This document shows, piece by piece, positions 21,790 to 31,277 of a stretch of 64,000 nt of DNA (position 1 is its first letter; every line of letters starts with the position of its first letter). Made by a program: the position numbers and the translations under genes. Under the pieces are notes generated by a model. It was not told the origin of the DNA, did no database searches, and worked only from the letters and a program-made list of their open reading frames with translations. The stretch is from Enhygromyxa salina (GTDB lineage: Bacteria; Myxococcota_A; Polyangia; Nannocystales; Nannocystaceae). The DNA is taken from assembly GCF_000737335.2 (NCBI RefSeq), contig NZ_JMCC02000029.1:1-64000 (forward strand), written 5' to 3'.

Positions 21790-21813
21790 ACAACCAAAAA
21801 ACAGGTCTCCCCC

Positions 21814-23148
21814 CTACCAGGAGTCGATGTCCATTCGCTCGACAGGGTTCGGCAACAGCGTCTCCCCAACCGAGTCAAACTGCATCAACTTCGGCGGGAT
21901 CCCAGGCGCCGGCTGCGGCTGCGGATCACAGCTCCCCGAGTCATCCAAGAAGCCCAGCGCCGCCGCGAGCATCCCTTCCTTGGGATCGCCAAGCTGATGA
22001 AACAGATCATCTTCCGCGTAGCAATCTGCCGCGAGCCCATCAAAGTAATCAGTGTCGCCGACGGCGTTGGTCAGCCGAAAGGTGATCGGAAACAGCAGCT
22101 TCTCGCAGAACTCGAAGCTCTTCGACCCCACCGGCTTCCCGCCAGTTGGCCCGCCGACGAGGGTGACGTTGGCGTAGGGGAACATCGCGTTGATGACCAG
22201 CTCCGAGGCCGACAGCGTGCGGGAGGAGGTCAGCACGACGATGTTGTCGGCGCCGATCGAATTGCTGCGCTTGCCGATCTTGGTCGACTGATTCTCTTCG
22301 GTATAGTTATTGTTGTACTTGAAGGTATACGCGACGTCGCCGTTGTGGTCGGCGCCGAGCGTGAGGTTGAGCTGGCGCTCGGCCACGCTGATCAGGCCGC
22401 CGCCGTTGTAGCGCATGTCAATGACGACGGTGCTGATGCCGTTGTCCTTGAACATTGAATAGGCGCTCTCGAGCTCGTCTTTGGTGGTCTCGACGAACTT
22501 GTCCATGATGTAGTAGCCGACCTTCGCGCCGTCGGGGCTGGTGACGATCGACGCGACCGGGATGCTGACGATGTCGATCCAGGCCTTGGTGATCGTGACG
22601 GTCTCGATCTCGCCGGTTGCGAGGTGCTCGACGTCCAGGGTCACGTCGATCCCGGGGTCGTTGGGGCCGTAGACGGACGACCAGCTGTTGTCGGCGTCGA
22701 GCTCTTCGGCGGTGTAGCCGTTGACCCCGCGGATTACGTCACCGCGCATGATGTTGACCGCCGAGGCCGGCGAGTTGTCGCTGACGAACGAGATCCGGAC
22801 TTCGTCGTCTTCGCCGCGCTGGGTCTTGTAGCCAAGCCCCACGAACTTGCCCTGCATGAACAGCGCGTCCGAGGTTGACTTGTCGCTGACCCGCGTCCAG
22901 CGATCGACGCCCTGACGCAGATCGCTGACCATTGACTCTGGCGACTCGTAGGCGCTGATGTCGATGTCAGCGGGCAGGTCCTCGTTCCACAGGTAGAACT
23001 CGTGCATGACGTCGAGCACGAACTGGTTTTGGCTGGCGACGTCGCACTCTGCCGGCGGGTCGATCTTGAACGGGTCGTTGAGGTTGCAGGCGGTGAGCCC
23101 GAGGGCTGCGGTCACCAGAGTCGTTGCCAGGGTCAGTTGTCGCTGCAT
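21814..23148 (-). CDS. S41 (C-terminal processing) family protease lipoprotein
   Basis: From ATG 23148 (AAGG upstream) the 444-aa product has a lipoprotein signal with Cys21 (LGLTACN), an N-terminal helical domain and a PDZ-like region (about 100-180; SPASAVNIMRGDVIRGVNG). The S41 catalytic domain follows, with Ser313 in TLSASE and Lys338 in GGKP, 25 residues apart as in Tsp-type proteases. Such enzymes cleave periplasmic or extracellular proteins near their C-termini. It is the last gene of a minus-strand run starting near 27.9 kb, 158 bp after msrA. A longer open frame extends upstream through msrA sequence in another frame and is spurious. Confidence 0.88.
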   Translation of the reverse strand: MQRQLTLATTLVTAALGLTACNLNDPFKIDPPAECDVASQNQFVLDVMHEFYLWNEDLPADIDISAYESPESMVSDLRQGVDRWTRVSDKSTSDALFMQGKFVGLGYKTQRGEDDEVRISFVSDNSPASAVNIMRGDVIRGVNGYTAEELDADNSWSSVYGPNDPGIDVTLDVEHLATGEIETVTITKAWIDIVSIPVASIVTSPDGAKVGYYIMDKFVETTKDELESAYSMFKDNGISTVVIDMRYNGGGLISVAERQLNLTLGADHNGDVAYTFKYNNNYTEENQSTKIGKRSNSIGADNIVVLTSSRTLSASELVINAMFPYANVTLVGGPTGGKPVGSKSFEFCEKLLFPITFRLTNAVGDTDYFDGLAADCYAEDDLFHQLGDPKEGMLAAALGFLDDSGSCDPQPQPAPGIPPKLMQFDSVGETLLPNPVERMDIDSW

Positions 23149-23306
23149 GGGTCGCCTTGCGAGGATGATTGAAGCACGTACGGGTGGCGGCGGGCGACAG
23201 TTGGAGCACGCTGGCCTGCAAGGGCCCGTAGTTGCCGCTGTGTGGGGATTGATCGGGCGGACAGGGGGACCGGCGCTGGGCGTGCCGAACGAGAACATGG
23301 TCACAA

Positions 23307-23960
<654 letters not shown>

Positions 23961-24007
23961 CGCCCCAGGATACCCCCGTCACGGGCGCGGGCCAGGCCAA
24001 CGTGGCG

Positions 24008-25666
24008 CTAAAACCGATACAGCAGCAGCACGCGCAGGCTCGACCGGCGATCCGTCCCATCGGGGATCGAGGTGCTCGGCGGCCGCTCGACCCAGCGGTC
24101 GGCCCAGACGATCTGAGCCATGAACACGTTGCGCCACAAGTAAATGTGCGCCGCGAACCGGTACTGCAGCTCCTTGAGCTGGCGCCGCAGATCCGAGCCC
24201 AGCTCGTCCGGCGGGTTCTCGAACGGCGACGCCAAGTACTGGCCAAAGTCGCCCGTCAACAGCAGCCGCCGCTTGATCGCCAGCACACCAACCTGCACGT
24301 TGAACGCCAGCTGCCAGTTCTTGAAGTTGAGCTCGCGCTTGCCGTAGACCTCGCCGAGCATGATCAGCCGCTTGTAGCGGAACGTGGCCTGAACGTTGGC
24401 GGCCGGGTAGCGCTCTTGGGCGCGCTGGTCGTACTTGGCGCCGACCACGAACGCGAACGCGGTCGAGGCGGGCGTGTACAAGAACGGCGAGTCGAAGCGG
24501 TTGTAGTAGCCGACCAGGTTCATGTGAACCTGGGCGCCGGCCGACCAGGTGTAGTTGCGGTTGCCGTCGGGGAAGAAGGTCCCGCCAACGTTGCCGGCGA
24601 AGCGCCCGCTGCCGCCCGCGACGAAGGTTCGGTAGAGAAACTTGCCGCGCTTGTCGAGCGGACCACCAAACTCGAGCGCGGCGCCGTTGCCCTGCTCGAA
24701 CGCGTTGTAGACGTAGTAGGCCGGGTCAACCATCATCCGCTTGTGGACCGAGCGGACCAGCTCGAGGCTGAGCCCGCCGCCGCCGCTGTTGACGTTGACG
24801 TAGTGGCCGTTCTTGATCGGGATCTGGAAGGTGGCGAAGGTCAGCCGCGGGGTCTTCTCGGCCCGGATCGAGAGCAGGAAGAAGCTGTTTTGGATGAAGG
24901 GCATCTGGCCCAACACCCGCATCTGCAAGCTCTCGAATTCGGTGTTGAAGGGGCTGCGGTTCTCTTCGGCGCGGGGGTCGATGTCGGCGGAGCCGTCGGC
25001 GTTGCCGGGCTGCCTGATCAGCGCCTTGTCGCCGAATTCGGGGCCGGCAAAGTTGAAGTCTTGACCGATCCGCGCCACGACCGAGAACCGAATGTCGCCA
25101 GCGGCCTGGCAGACGGTGACCTCGGTGCCCAGCTTGCAGCCGATGTCGTCGCAGTCGGTGAAGCCGTCGCCGTCGTTGTCGAACCCGTCCGAGCAAGAGT
25201 AGTTGCTGCGCTCGCCGTCCTTGTCGCCGCCGCGGCCCTGCAGATCTTCTTCGACCTCGCCCGCGGCCAGCTCGGGGGCGATGCCTGCACCGTGCTTGCC
25301 ATCGGCCATCTTGACCCCGGAGCCGGTGTCTTCGACCACCGACTGCCCGCTGACCTCGCGGTCCCACGAGCCCATGCACACCTCGGTGCCGTTGCAGTCG
25401 ATGTCCTCGCAGTCGAGGTAGCCGTCGTTGTCGTTGTCGACCCAGTCGCTGCAGCGCGCGTCGCTGCTCTCGGCCCGGCCGTCGGGCTGACAGACCTTGG
25501 CGTCGTGACAGTCGTGATCGCCACAATCGAACACCGTGTCGCCGTCGTCGTCGATGCCGTTGGAGCAGTCGGTCTCGGTGGTTGGCGGCGCGGCCAAGGC
25601 CGGTCGGGGGAGCGAGAACGCGAGCAGCGCGAGCGCGGCGGCGCGCAGAAATTTGAGGCCGTTCAT
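24008..25666 (-). CDS. D-x-D repeat plus outer-membrane beta-barrel protein
   Basis: From ATG 25666 the 552-aa protein has a signal peptide (LALLAFSLPRPALAAPP). Three or four Cys/Asp repeats follow (CSNGIDDDGDTVFDC, CSDWVDNDNDGYLDC, CSDGFDNDGDGFTDC), resembling calcium- or metal-binding MopE/thrombospondin-3-type motifs. The remaining ~380 residues look like a beta-barrel of alternating strands ending in an aromatic (LLLYRF), typical of outer-membrane proteins. A surface-exposed metal-binding porin-like protein is the best reading. It shares the repeat type with the gene just upstream, and the two are probably one operon. Confidence 0.75.
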   Translation of the reverse strand: MNGLKFLRAAALALLAFSLPRPALAAPPTTETDCSNGIDDDGDTVFDCGDHDCHDAKVCQPDGRAESSDARCSDWVDNDNDGYLDCEDIDCNGTEVCMGSWDREVSGQSVVEDTGSGVKMADGKHGAGIAPELAAGEVEEDLQGRGGDKDGERSNYSCSDGFDNDGDGFTDCDDIGCKLGTEVTVCQAAGDIRFSVVARIGQDFNFAGPEFGDKALIRQPGNADGSADIDPRAEENRSPFNTEFESLQMRVLGQMPFIQNSFFLLSIRAEKTPRLTFATFQIPIKNGHYVNVNSGGGGLSLELVRSVHKRMMVDPAYYVYNAFEQGNGAALEFGGPLDKRGKFLYRTFVAGGSGRFAGNVGGTFFPDGNRNYTWSAGAQVHMNLVGYYNRFDSPFLYTPASTAFAFVVGAKYDQRAQERYPAANVQATFRYKRLIMLGEVYGKRELNFKNWQLAFNVQVGVLAIKRRLLLTGDFGQYLASPFENPPDELGSDLRRQLKELQYRFAAHIYLWRNVFMAQIVWADRWVERPPSTSIPDGTDRRSSLRVLLLYRF

Positions 25667-25719
25667 GAGGTGGTCGTGGGGCGCGGGAGAGGAGTCGGGG
25701 AAGTCGGGAGAGAGGGGGC

Positions 25720-26937
25720 TCAGAGGTCGCACAGCCCAGGGCCGTCGCAGATCGTCACGAGCGGGTCGTAGCTGCAATCCCAGTCGTCACAGTCGACGAA
25801 GCCGTCTTTGTCGTTGTCTTTGCCGTCCGAGCAGCGCTCGTTGGGGGTGTCGTCCAACCCCGAGAGGCTCTCTTGGCAGACCTGGCGGGTCGCGAGGTCG
25901 TCAGACTGGGCGCACGAGAAGTCCGCGCAGTCGATGTGGCCGTTGCCGTCGTCGTCGATGCCGTTGCTGCACTTTTCGGGGCTGTTCTCGAGCTGATCAG
26001 CGCAGACCTCGATCACGGCGGGGTCCTCGGACTGGCTGCACGAGAAGTCCTGGCAGTCGATGTGGCCGTTGCCGTCGTTGTCGACGCCGTCGGAGCAGTC
26101 GGCCGCGGTGTCCTCGGACAGACACACGATCTCGGGGTCTTCGGACTGACTGCACGAGAAGTCCTCGCAGTCTGTGAAGCCGTTGTTGTCGTTGTCGAGC
26201 CCGTCGGAGCAGGTCTCGGGCGTGTCTTCTGCGGGCGGCGGCGGCAGGTTGGCGCAGTACTCGATCGCCTCTGGCGAGCCGAACATCGAGCACGCGAAGT
26301 CTTCACAGTCTGTGAAGCCGTTTTGGTCGTTGTCGATCCCGTCCATGCACGCGGCCAGCGTGTCTTCGGGCTCGCTGGGCTCCACGCACGCGTTGGTGCC
26401 GTCGCAGTCGTCGTCGTCGCAGTCGACCAGGCCGTCGCCGTCGTTGTCGAACTCGTCGTCACAGCTTTGGTTGGTGTTCTCGCTGCACACCGTCACGAAT
26501 TTGCCGCCGCGGCAGCCAAAGTCCGCACAGTCCGCGAAGCCGTTGGCGTCGTTGTCGATCCCGTCGGAGCAGGTCGCGTTGGAGGTCTCGCGCAGGCAGC
26601 AGGTCTCGGGGATGTCGCGGCACTCTGGATCGCCGCAGTCAAACTGCCCGTCGTTGTCGTTGTCGATCTTGTCCGTGCACTTGAGCAGCGTGTTCTCCGG
26701 CTCGTCGACCGGGTGGTCGGGCACGTCCTCGCCGCACAGGTGCGAGAGGACCAAGCAGTCGGGATCGTAGCAATCGACCAGGCCGTCGCCGTCATTGTCA
26801 ACGTAGTCGCGGCAGCTGATGTCGTCTTGCTCGTAGCCGTAGATGGGGTGCAGCGGCATCTCGTAGCAGGCCGCGCCAGCCACACCACAGATCACAGCCA
26901 GGGCGCCAGCGCCAAGCAGCAGGCCACGGGCCTTCAC
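25720..26937 (-). CDS. Secreted Cys/Asp-rich repeat protein (MopE-like)
   Basis: The 405-aa product starts at GTG 26937, overlapping the stop of the nuclease gene as GTGA. After a signal segment (LLLGAGALAVICGVAGAAC) it consists almost entirely of about ten repeats of a 35-50-residue module. The core is CSDGIDNDxNGFxDCxDF, with paired Cys and a D-x-D-x-DG calcium-type loop. The modules probably bind Ca2+ or another metal and are held by disulfides. The lipobox is imperfect, so soluble or lipid-anchored forms are both possible. Function is unknown. Confidence 0.78.
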   Translation of the reverse strand: MKARGLLLGAGALAVICGVAGAACYEMPLHPIYGYEQDDISCRDYVDNDGDGLVDCYDPDCLVLSHLCGEDVPDHPVDEPENTLLKCTDKIDNDNDGQFDCGDPECRDIPETCCLRETSNATCSDGIDNDANGFADCADFGCRGGKFVTVCSENTNQSCDDEFDNDGDGLVDCDDDDCDGTNACVEPSEPEDTLAACMDGIDNDQNGFTDCEDFACSMFGSPEAIEYCANLPPPPAEDTPETCSDGLDNDNNGFTDCEDFSCSQSEDPEIVCLSEDTAADCSDGVDNDGNGHIDCQDFSCSQSEDPAVIEVCADQLENSPEKCSNGIDDDGNGHIDCADFSCAQSDDLATRQVCQESLSGLDDTPNERCSDGKDNDKDGFVDCDDWDCSYDPLVTICDGPGLCDL

Positions 26938-27932
26938 TTGAGGCACTCCGCCTTGCCGCCGCCAAACCGGCGATCGAAGGGCACATGCAGCATGCACGCG
27001 CCCTCTGTCCGCTTCTGGGCGCCGAACTTGCCCGCGTCGGCCCACGCGGTCAGCAGATCGTCGAGCGAGTCGCGCTGGTCTTCGGCGATCTTGCGGTTGA
27101 TGTGGCGGAATTTGGCGAAGTCGTAGAGGACCGTGCGCGCGTCGGCGTTGGACAGCGCCGCCAAGAACGGGCTGATCGTGGGGTCGGCCTTGGCGGCGAT
27201 CAGCAGCTCGTCGACGACCGCGGCGTCGACCGAGTACTCGTAGTGGCAGACCCGATCGCACTCCGCGTAGCGGGTGCTGTGTCGCCACTTGACCGAGTGC
27301 CCGTCCACGCTCGAGACCAGGCGGTTGTAGGTGCCGTGGCCGTCGACGTCCTCTTCTTTGGAGTGCAGCGAGGTCAGCACGAACTCGGGCGCGCCGTGGG
27401 CCCAGATCCCGCGGCGCTTGGTGATGGCTTCGCGCTGGGCCTCGACGAGCTCGGGCCGCGCGGGGTTGTCGTCAATGCTCATCGCGTGGGCGTAACCCAT
27501 GCGGATCTGTTGTTCGGCCAGCTTGGGGCACCACACGAGCATGCGCCCGTAGGTGTCGGTCGCGCCGTCGGTCTCGCACTCCCAGATCCCGTCGCGGCCG
27601 TTGTAGGTGCCCATCTTCGCAAGCACGTAGAGCTCGTGAAGATCCCAGCTGCCCCACTGGTGGACGGCGCCGTAGGACTCGAGCGTGTTGTAGCCAGACA
27701 GCCGCGCCTTCGAGCCGTTGAAGTCGCCCCCGAGCACGCGGAACGAGTCGCCGTCGTTGAAGTGCACGGGCACGGGCTTGCCGTTTAGGATCACCTTGGT
27801 CTGGGACTCGGCGGCGACGCTCGGGGTGGGCGAGCTCAGCGAGGTCGCAACCGCGACGGTGAGCGTGAGCGCGCCGACGACCACGGCGGCGCGGCGAGCA
27901 ACACGAAAGGAGCGGGGTTTGATGCGCGGCAT
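26934..27932 (-). CDS. Secreted SNase-like (thermonuclease-fold) protein
   Basis: The 332-aa protein has a signal segment near residues 15-40 followed by a staphylococcal-nuclease-like domain. It carries FNDGDSFRV, the Arg-containing strand ARLSGYNTLES with the Glu expected of the active site, and DTYGRMLVW for the second catalytic Arg. The usual DTPE is replaced by NTLES. A C-terminal extension of ~150 residues carries several Cys. An extracellular nuclease would suit nucleic-acid scavenging or predation. It leads the minus-strand operon with the Cys-rich repeat protein. Confidence 0.68.
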   Translation of the reverse strand: MPRIKPRSFRVARRAAVVVGALTLTVAVATSLSSPTPSVAAESQTKVILNGKPVPVHFNDGDSFRVLGGDFNGSKARLSGYNTLESYGAVHQWGSWDLHELYVLAKMGTYNGRDGIWECETDGATDTYGRMLVWCPKLAEQQIRMGYAHAMSIDDNPARPELVEAQREAITKRRGIWAHGAPEFVLTSLHSKEEDVDGHGTYNRLVSSVDGHSVKWRHSTRYAECDRVCHYEYSVDAAVVDELLIAAKADPTISPFLAALSNADARTVLYDFAKFRHINRKIAEDQRDSLDDLLTAWADAGKFGAQKRTEGACMLHVPFDRRFGGGKAECLK

Positions 27933-28060
27933 GTCGAACCTTCGGGCGGGCCTGCGGCATCATGGACGGCGCGTAGGTGTCGATCAACGCGTTTTTGGGT
28001 GGTGGTCCGTTGCGAGCGGGTGACGCCCGGGGTACACGAGGGTGTGCTCATCGCGGACCG

Positions 28061-28846
28061 ATGCCGGGCCTAAACGGCCGTCTGCAGCTGTTCTTGCTGG
28101 GTTCGGGCCTGTGCTCGGGCCTGTGCTCGGGCTGCGGCGTGCAGCAGCGTCCGGCGGAAAAGCTGATCGATCCGCAGCTACACAGCGAAGGCGTGCTCGT
28201 CGAGCGGCAGCGCGGCATGCGAGATCTCGAGCTGGGGCGCTACCGCGTCGAGGGTCTGCAGATCGAAGATCAGCCCTTTGACGGCACCGGTCCGCTGGCG
28301 CCGGACGCGAGCGGGCGGACGCGCCCCACCACCCAGCTGCACATGACGTTCACGCTGGTCGGCGGCGCGCGGCCGTGGAGCGCCGCGTGCATCGGGCAGC
28401 GTCGGCAGCCGGCGGATCACGATCTGGCCGCGGTCGCCGACGAGCAGCGCGACGAGGTCGCCGTCCACTGTCGGATCACGCGGCACGTCCAAGACTCGCG
28501 TCGGCTGATGCCGGACCCGGTGACGGACGCCTGGTGGAGTGAATGGGAGCTGCAGATCGAGGGGCCGCTGACCCAAAACCTGCTGGGCCGGCTGGATCCC
28601 GTTGGCGGTCCGCAGGCCGAGGGCAAGGTCGTCGAGGTCGTGATGTGGTACCAGCTGTGGAGCTTCACGCGGCGCCCGTTGCCGGCCGCGCTCGCGGTGA
28701 TCCGCGGCAACGGTGGCAGCGAGGCGGCGCTGATCCTCGACGCGCCCGAGCGCGCGTGGCTCGGCGCACAGCTCGACGACGCGCAGCGCGAGCTGGCGTT
28801 GACGGCCATGCTCGCGCTGCGGTTGCTGCCGCTCGGTTTTGACTAG
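28061..28846 (+). CDS. Hypothetical lipoprotein
   Basis: From ATG 28061 the 261-aa product has a short signal peptide with Leu/Cys/Gly repeats (LFLLGSGLCSGLCSGCGV), the last Cys fitting a lipobox. The mature part has no family I recognise; it contains a Trp-rich mid segment (WWSEWELQI) and a helical C-terminus. An open frame 28 codons upstream lacks a signal peptide. It reads divergently from the nuclease operon across ~130 bp and is followed by terminator-like hairpins. Confidence 0.7.
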   Translation: MPGLNGRLQLFLLGSGLCSGLCSGCGVQQRPAEKLIDPQLHSEGVLVERQRGMRDLELGRYRVEGLQIEDQPFDGTGPLAPDASGRTRPTTQLHMTFTLVGGARPWSAACIGQRRQPADHDLAAVADEQRDEVAVHCRITRHVQDSRRLMPDPVTDAWWSEWELQIEGPLTQNLLGRLDPVGGPQAEGKVVEVVMWYQLWSFTRRPLPAALAVIRGNGGSEAALILDAPERAWLGAQLDDAQRELALTAMLALRLLPLGFD

Positions 28847-28850
28847 TCCC

Positions 28851-28901
28851 GAGGGGGCTTTCAAAGAGCCCCCTCGCTGCGGAGGCGGAAGCCCCCTCCG
28901 C
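28851..28901 (+). terminator. Two GC-rich hairpins after lipoprotein gene
   Basis: GAGGGGGCT (28851-28859) pairs with 28867-28875 across a 7-base loop, and GCGGAGG (28879-28885) pairs with CCTCCGC (28895-28901). There is no U-tract, so termination may be weak or serve both convergent genes. The first hairpin starts 4 bp after the TAG stop. Confidence 0.5.
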
Positions 28902-28958
28902 TCACCCCCAAACCCTCGCCTGTTGGCTCGTACCGAGAACGAGGCGTCCAGACGGCGG

Positions 28959-29624
28959 TCAGGCCTTGCGCTTCTTGTACTTGGGCGCGGGCGCGGGGTC
29001 GTCGCGAACCGTGTCCTTGCGCTCTTCGATCACCTTCTCGTGGCCCTGGGCGTCAACCTCGACCTTGCGGGCGATCGTGGTCTGCGACACGACGCGGAAC
29101 TCCACGCGGCGGTTGGTCTCGCGGCCGAGCTCGTCGCTGTTGGGGACCAGCGGCGTGGTCAGCCCGTAGCCGCGGGCGGCGAGGCGGGAGCTGGCGACGC
29201 CCTCGCGGATCAGGCGCTTGCGGACCGCGGCGGCGCGGCGCTCGGACAGGTCCAGGTTGTACTCGGGCGACCCGAGGTTGCAGGTGTGGCCCTCGATCGA
29301 GACCTGCTCGACCTGTGGGTTGGCCTGAATCAGGGCGGCCAGCTCGCGCAGCAGGCTGTCGGAGCCCGGCTTGATCGTCGCGCGGTTGAGGTCGAACTGG
29401 ATCTTCTCGTGGATGACGATCCGATCGTCGCGGAGCTCGACCCGGGGCGGAGCGGCCTCGGCTTCGAGCGAGTCGGTGATCGCGGCGGTGATCGGCTCGG
29501 GCGCGACCGCGTCGTGCTTGGGCTTGCAGCCGGCCAGCAGCACCACGCTCAGGGTCACGAGGGTGAGCCCGCGCAAGGGTCGAAGAGAGGAGGAGGTGAT
29601 GGGGGAGTACGCGATGGTGCGCAT
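28959..29624 (-). CDS. OmpA-family peptidoglycan-binding lipoprotein
   Basis: From ATG 29624 the 221-aa product has a lipoprotein signal ending VVLLAGC (Cys33). The OmpA-C domain shows IQFDLNRATIKPGSDSLL, IEGHTCNLG, NLDLSERRAAAVRKRL and NRRVEF, where the Asp and Arg contact diaminopimelate. A Lys-rich tail follows. Pal-like proteins tie the outer membrane to peptidoglycan. A longer frame upstream lacks a signal peptide and is rejected. Confidence 0.9.
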   Translation of the reverse strand: MRTIAYSPITSSSLRPLRGLTLVTLSVVLLAGCKPKHDAVAPEPITAAITDSLEAEAAPPRVELRDDRIVIHEKIQFDLNRATIKPGSDSLLRELAALIQANPQVEQVSIEGHTCNLGSPEYNLDLSERRAAAVRKRLIREGVASSRLAARGYGLTTPLVPNSDELGRETNRRVEFRVVSQTTIARKVEVDAQGHEKVIEERKDTVRDDPAPAPKYKKRKA

Positions 29625-29768
29625 GTTGGTAGCGATACGGGAACGGTGAGGGGGCGGCCCAAGCTCAGTGCTTCTGGGTTGGCCGCGAACCCAGGGCGAC
29701 GCGTCATCGGGTGACCCGGTCGCGTGCGTCCTCTTTGAGCCGCGTCCGACCGCATAGGGTGCACGGAT

Positions 29769-29787
29769 GTCGACAAAATTTGTCGAC
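29769..29787. promoter_or_regulatory. 19-bp perfect palindrome, operator candidate
   Basis: GTCGACAAAATTTGTCGAC is a perfect 9-1-9 palindrome with an AT-rich centre. It sits in the 379-bp region between the divergent OmpA-like lipoprotein (start 29624) and the glutaredoxin-fold gene (start 30004). I see nothing else supported in that region. It resembles a site for a dimeric repressor; which gene it controls is unknown. Confidence 0.4.
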
Positions 29788-30003
29788 GTGGCCGGTCGGA
29801 TTGATCTCCTCACAATCGGCTTCGCAGCTCACGTGTCGACGCCACGCGAGCGTGTAGTTGTGCGCGCTCGGGCAAGTTCGTTAGCTTTCGCGGTGGCCGG
29901 GATCGGGGGTGGATGCTGCGGTAGCCAGGCTCAGCGGCCGATGGTTCGAGTCACGGCTGGGTCCGCTGGCATTGCGCGCCGTCGTGAGCTACCCAGGCGA
30001 CCC

Positions 30004-30387
30004 ATGTCCACGCCCAGCAACCCCCGCCCGCTTCTGGGCGACGAGCACACGTCTGATCACGTTCGCGCCCAGATCGCGAACTTCCACGCGGATGTCGTCG
30101 CAGAGGTCCGCACCGCCGTCGAGCGCGACGCCGTGGTCGTCGTCGGCATGGCCACCAACCCCTTCGTCAAGAAAGCCCGCAAGGCGCTGGCCGCCGCCAA
30201 CATCGAATTCACCTACTTGGAGTACGGCAGCTACACCAAGAAATGGAAGCAGCGCCTGGCGATCAAGCTGTGGAGTGGGCATCCAACCTACCCCCAGGTG
30301 TTCGTGCGTGGGACCCTGATCGGCGGCTTCCAAGAGCTCGAGGCCGGACTCGCCGACGGCTCGGTCGCCTCGCGTCTGGCGGCGTGA
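30004..30387 (+). CDS. Glutaredoxin-fold protein lacking all cysteines
   Basis: The 127-aa protein aligns by eye with monothiol glutaredoxins. It has a beta-strand DAVVVVGM, the active-site position, a helix (VKKARKALAAANI), the cis-Pro motif TYPQVFV (Pro97) and GGFQEL (107-112). Where CPYC or CGFS should be, it reads ATNPF, and the whole protein has no Cys. It cannot do thiol chemistry, so a structural, glutathione-binding or regulatory role is more likely. Its TGA overlaps the GTG start of the next gene, a membrane protein, suggesting a joint function. A longer upstream frame is not glutaredoxin-like. Confidence 0.75.
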   Translation: MSTPSNPRPLLGDEHTSDHVRAQIANFHADVVAEVRTAVERDAVVVVGMATNPFVKKARKALAAANIEFTYLEYGSYTKKWKQRLAIKLWSGHPTYPQVFVRGTLIGGFQELEAGLADGSVASRLAA

Positions 30388-31277
30388 ACCAGGCTGGTCC
30401 CGCTGGGCCCGCCTTCGCATGGTTTGGCTGGCTGGGCATCGCGCTGCTGGTGCTTGGCCAGCTGCTGACGCTCGTGCACCTGCGGCCAGTCTCGGACTGG
30501 TGGTACGCGATCTGCTGGTCCGGGTTCACCCTGGCCGGCGACGCGTGGGTGCTGCGTCGCAGCGGTCGTAGCTTGCTGCGCGAGCGGCCGCGCGACCTCG
30601 TGTTGATGGCCGTGGTCTCGGCGGCGACGTGGTGGGCGCTGGAGATCGTCAACCACTGGATGCAGGTGTGGTCCTACAGCCCAAGCCCGGATATCCCGGT
30701 GTGGCGTCAGCAGCTGCGCTCGACGGTGTTCTTTGCAACCTTGATCCCGGCGACCTGGGTGTGCGGGATGTTGGCGCTCGCGCTGTGGCCAAGGCGGGGC
30801 GGAATGCCGCCGGCTCGGGCCCAACCGCAGGTGAACGCGGTCGCGCGCGGGCTGTGCATGCTCGCGGGTGTCGGGGCCTTGATCGTGGCGGCGCTGCGGC
30901 CCGAGCTGGCCCTGGCCGCGAGCTTGCTGGGTGTGTTGTTGGTGCTCGATCCGCTCAACTTCACGCTTGGCCGCCCAAGTCTGCTGGCCTGCGTCGCGCG
31001 GCGTGACCTGCGGGTGCCGCTCGCGTTCGCGCTGGGGACCATGCTGATGGGGGTCGTGGGCGAGATGTGGAACTACCCCGCGGATCCCAAGTGGACCTAC
31101 GACGTGCCGTGGATCGGCTTCGCCTACGTGTTCGAGATGCCCGCGCTGGGCTTCCTTGGCTACGGCATGCTCGCGCTGACGATCTTCGCGGCCTACCAGT
31201 TCGTGCGCGGCTTCGTGCTGCCGCCAGCCGCGGCGCCGGGCGACGAAGCGGATCCGCTCACGCTCACGGGGTTGTGA
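30384..31277 (+). CDS. Polytopic membrane protein coupled to glutaredoxin-like gene
   Basis: From GTG 30384 the 297-aa protein has about seven or eight hydrophobic segments (for example FGWLGIALLVLGQLLTLV, LCMLAGVGALIVAALRPELA, GFLGYGMLALTIFAAYQFV). Trp-rich loops (WWALEIVNHWMQVWSY, MWNYPADPKW) lie between them. No transporter or enzyme signature is evident to me. The GTGA overlap with the Cys-less glutaredoxin-fold gene implies coordinated expression. Its 3' end overlaps the convergent Rieske gene by 14 bp. Confidence 0.75.
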   Translation: MNQAGPAGPAFAWFGWLGIALLVLGQLLTLVHLRPVSDWWYAICWSGFTLAGDAWVLRRSGRSLLRERPRDLVLMAVVSAATWWALEIVNHWMQVWSYSPSPDIPVWRQQLRSTVFFATLIPATWVCGMLALALWPRRGGMPPARAQPQVNAVARGLCMLAGVGALIVAALRPELALAASLLGVLLVLDPLNFTLGRPSLLACVARRDLRVPLAFALGTMLMGVVGEMWNYPADPKWTYDVPWIGFAYVFEMPALGFLGYGMLALTIFAAYQFVRGFVLPPAAAPGDEADPLTLTGL

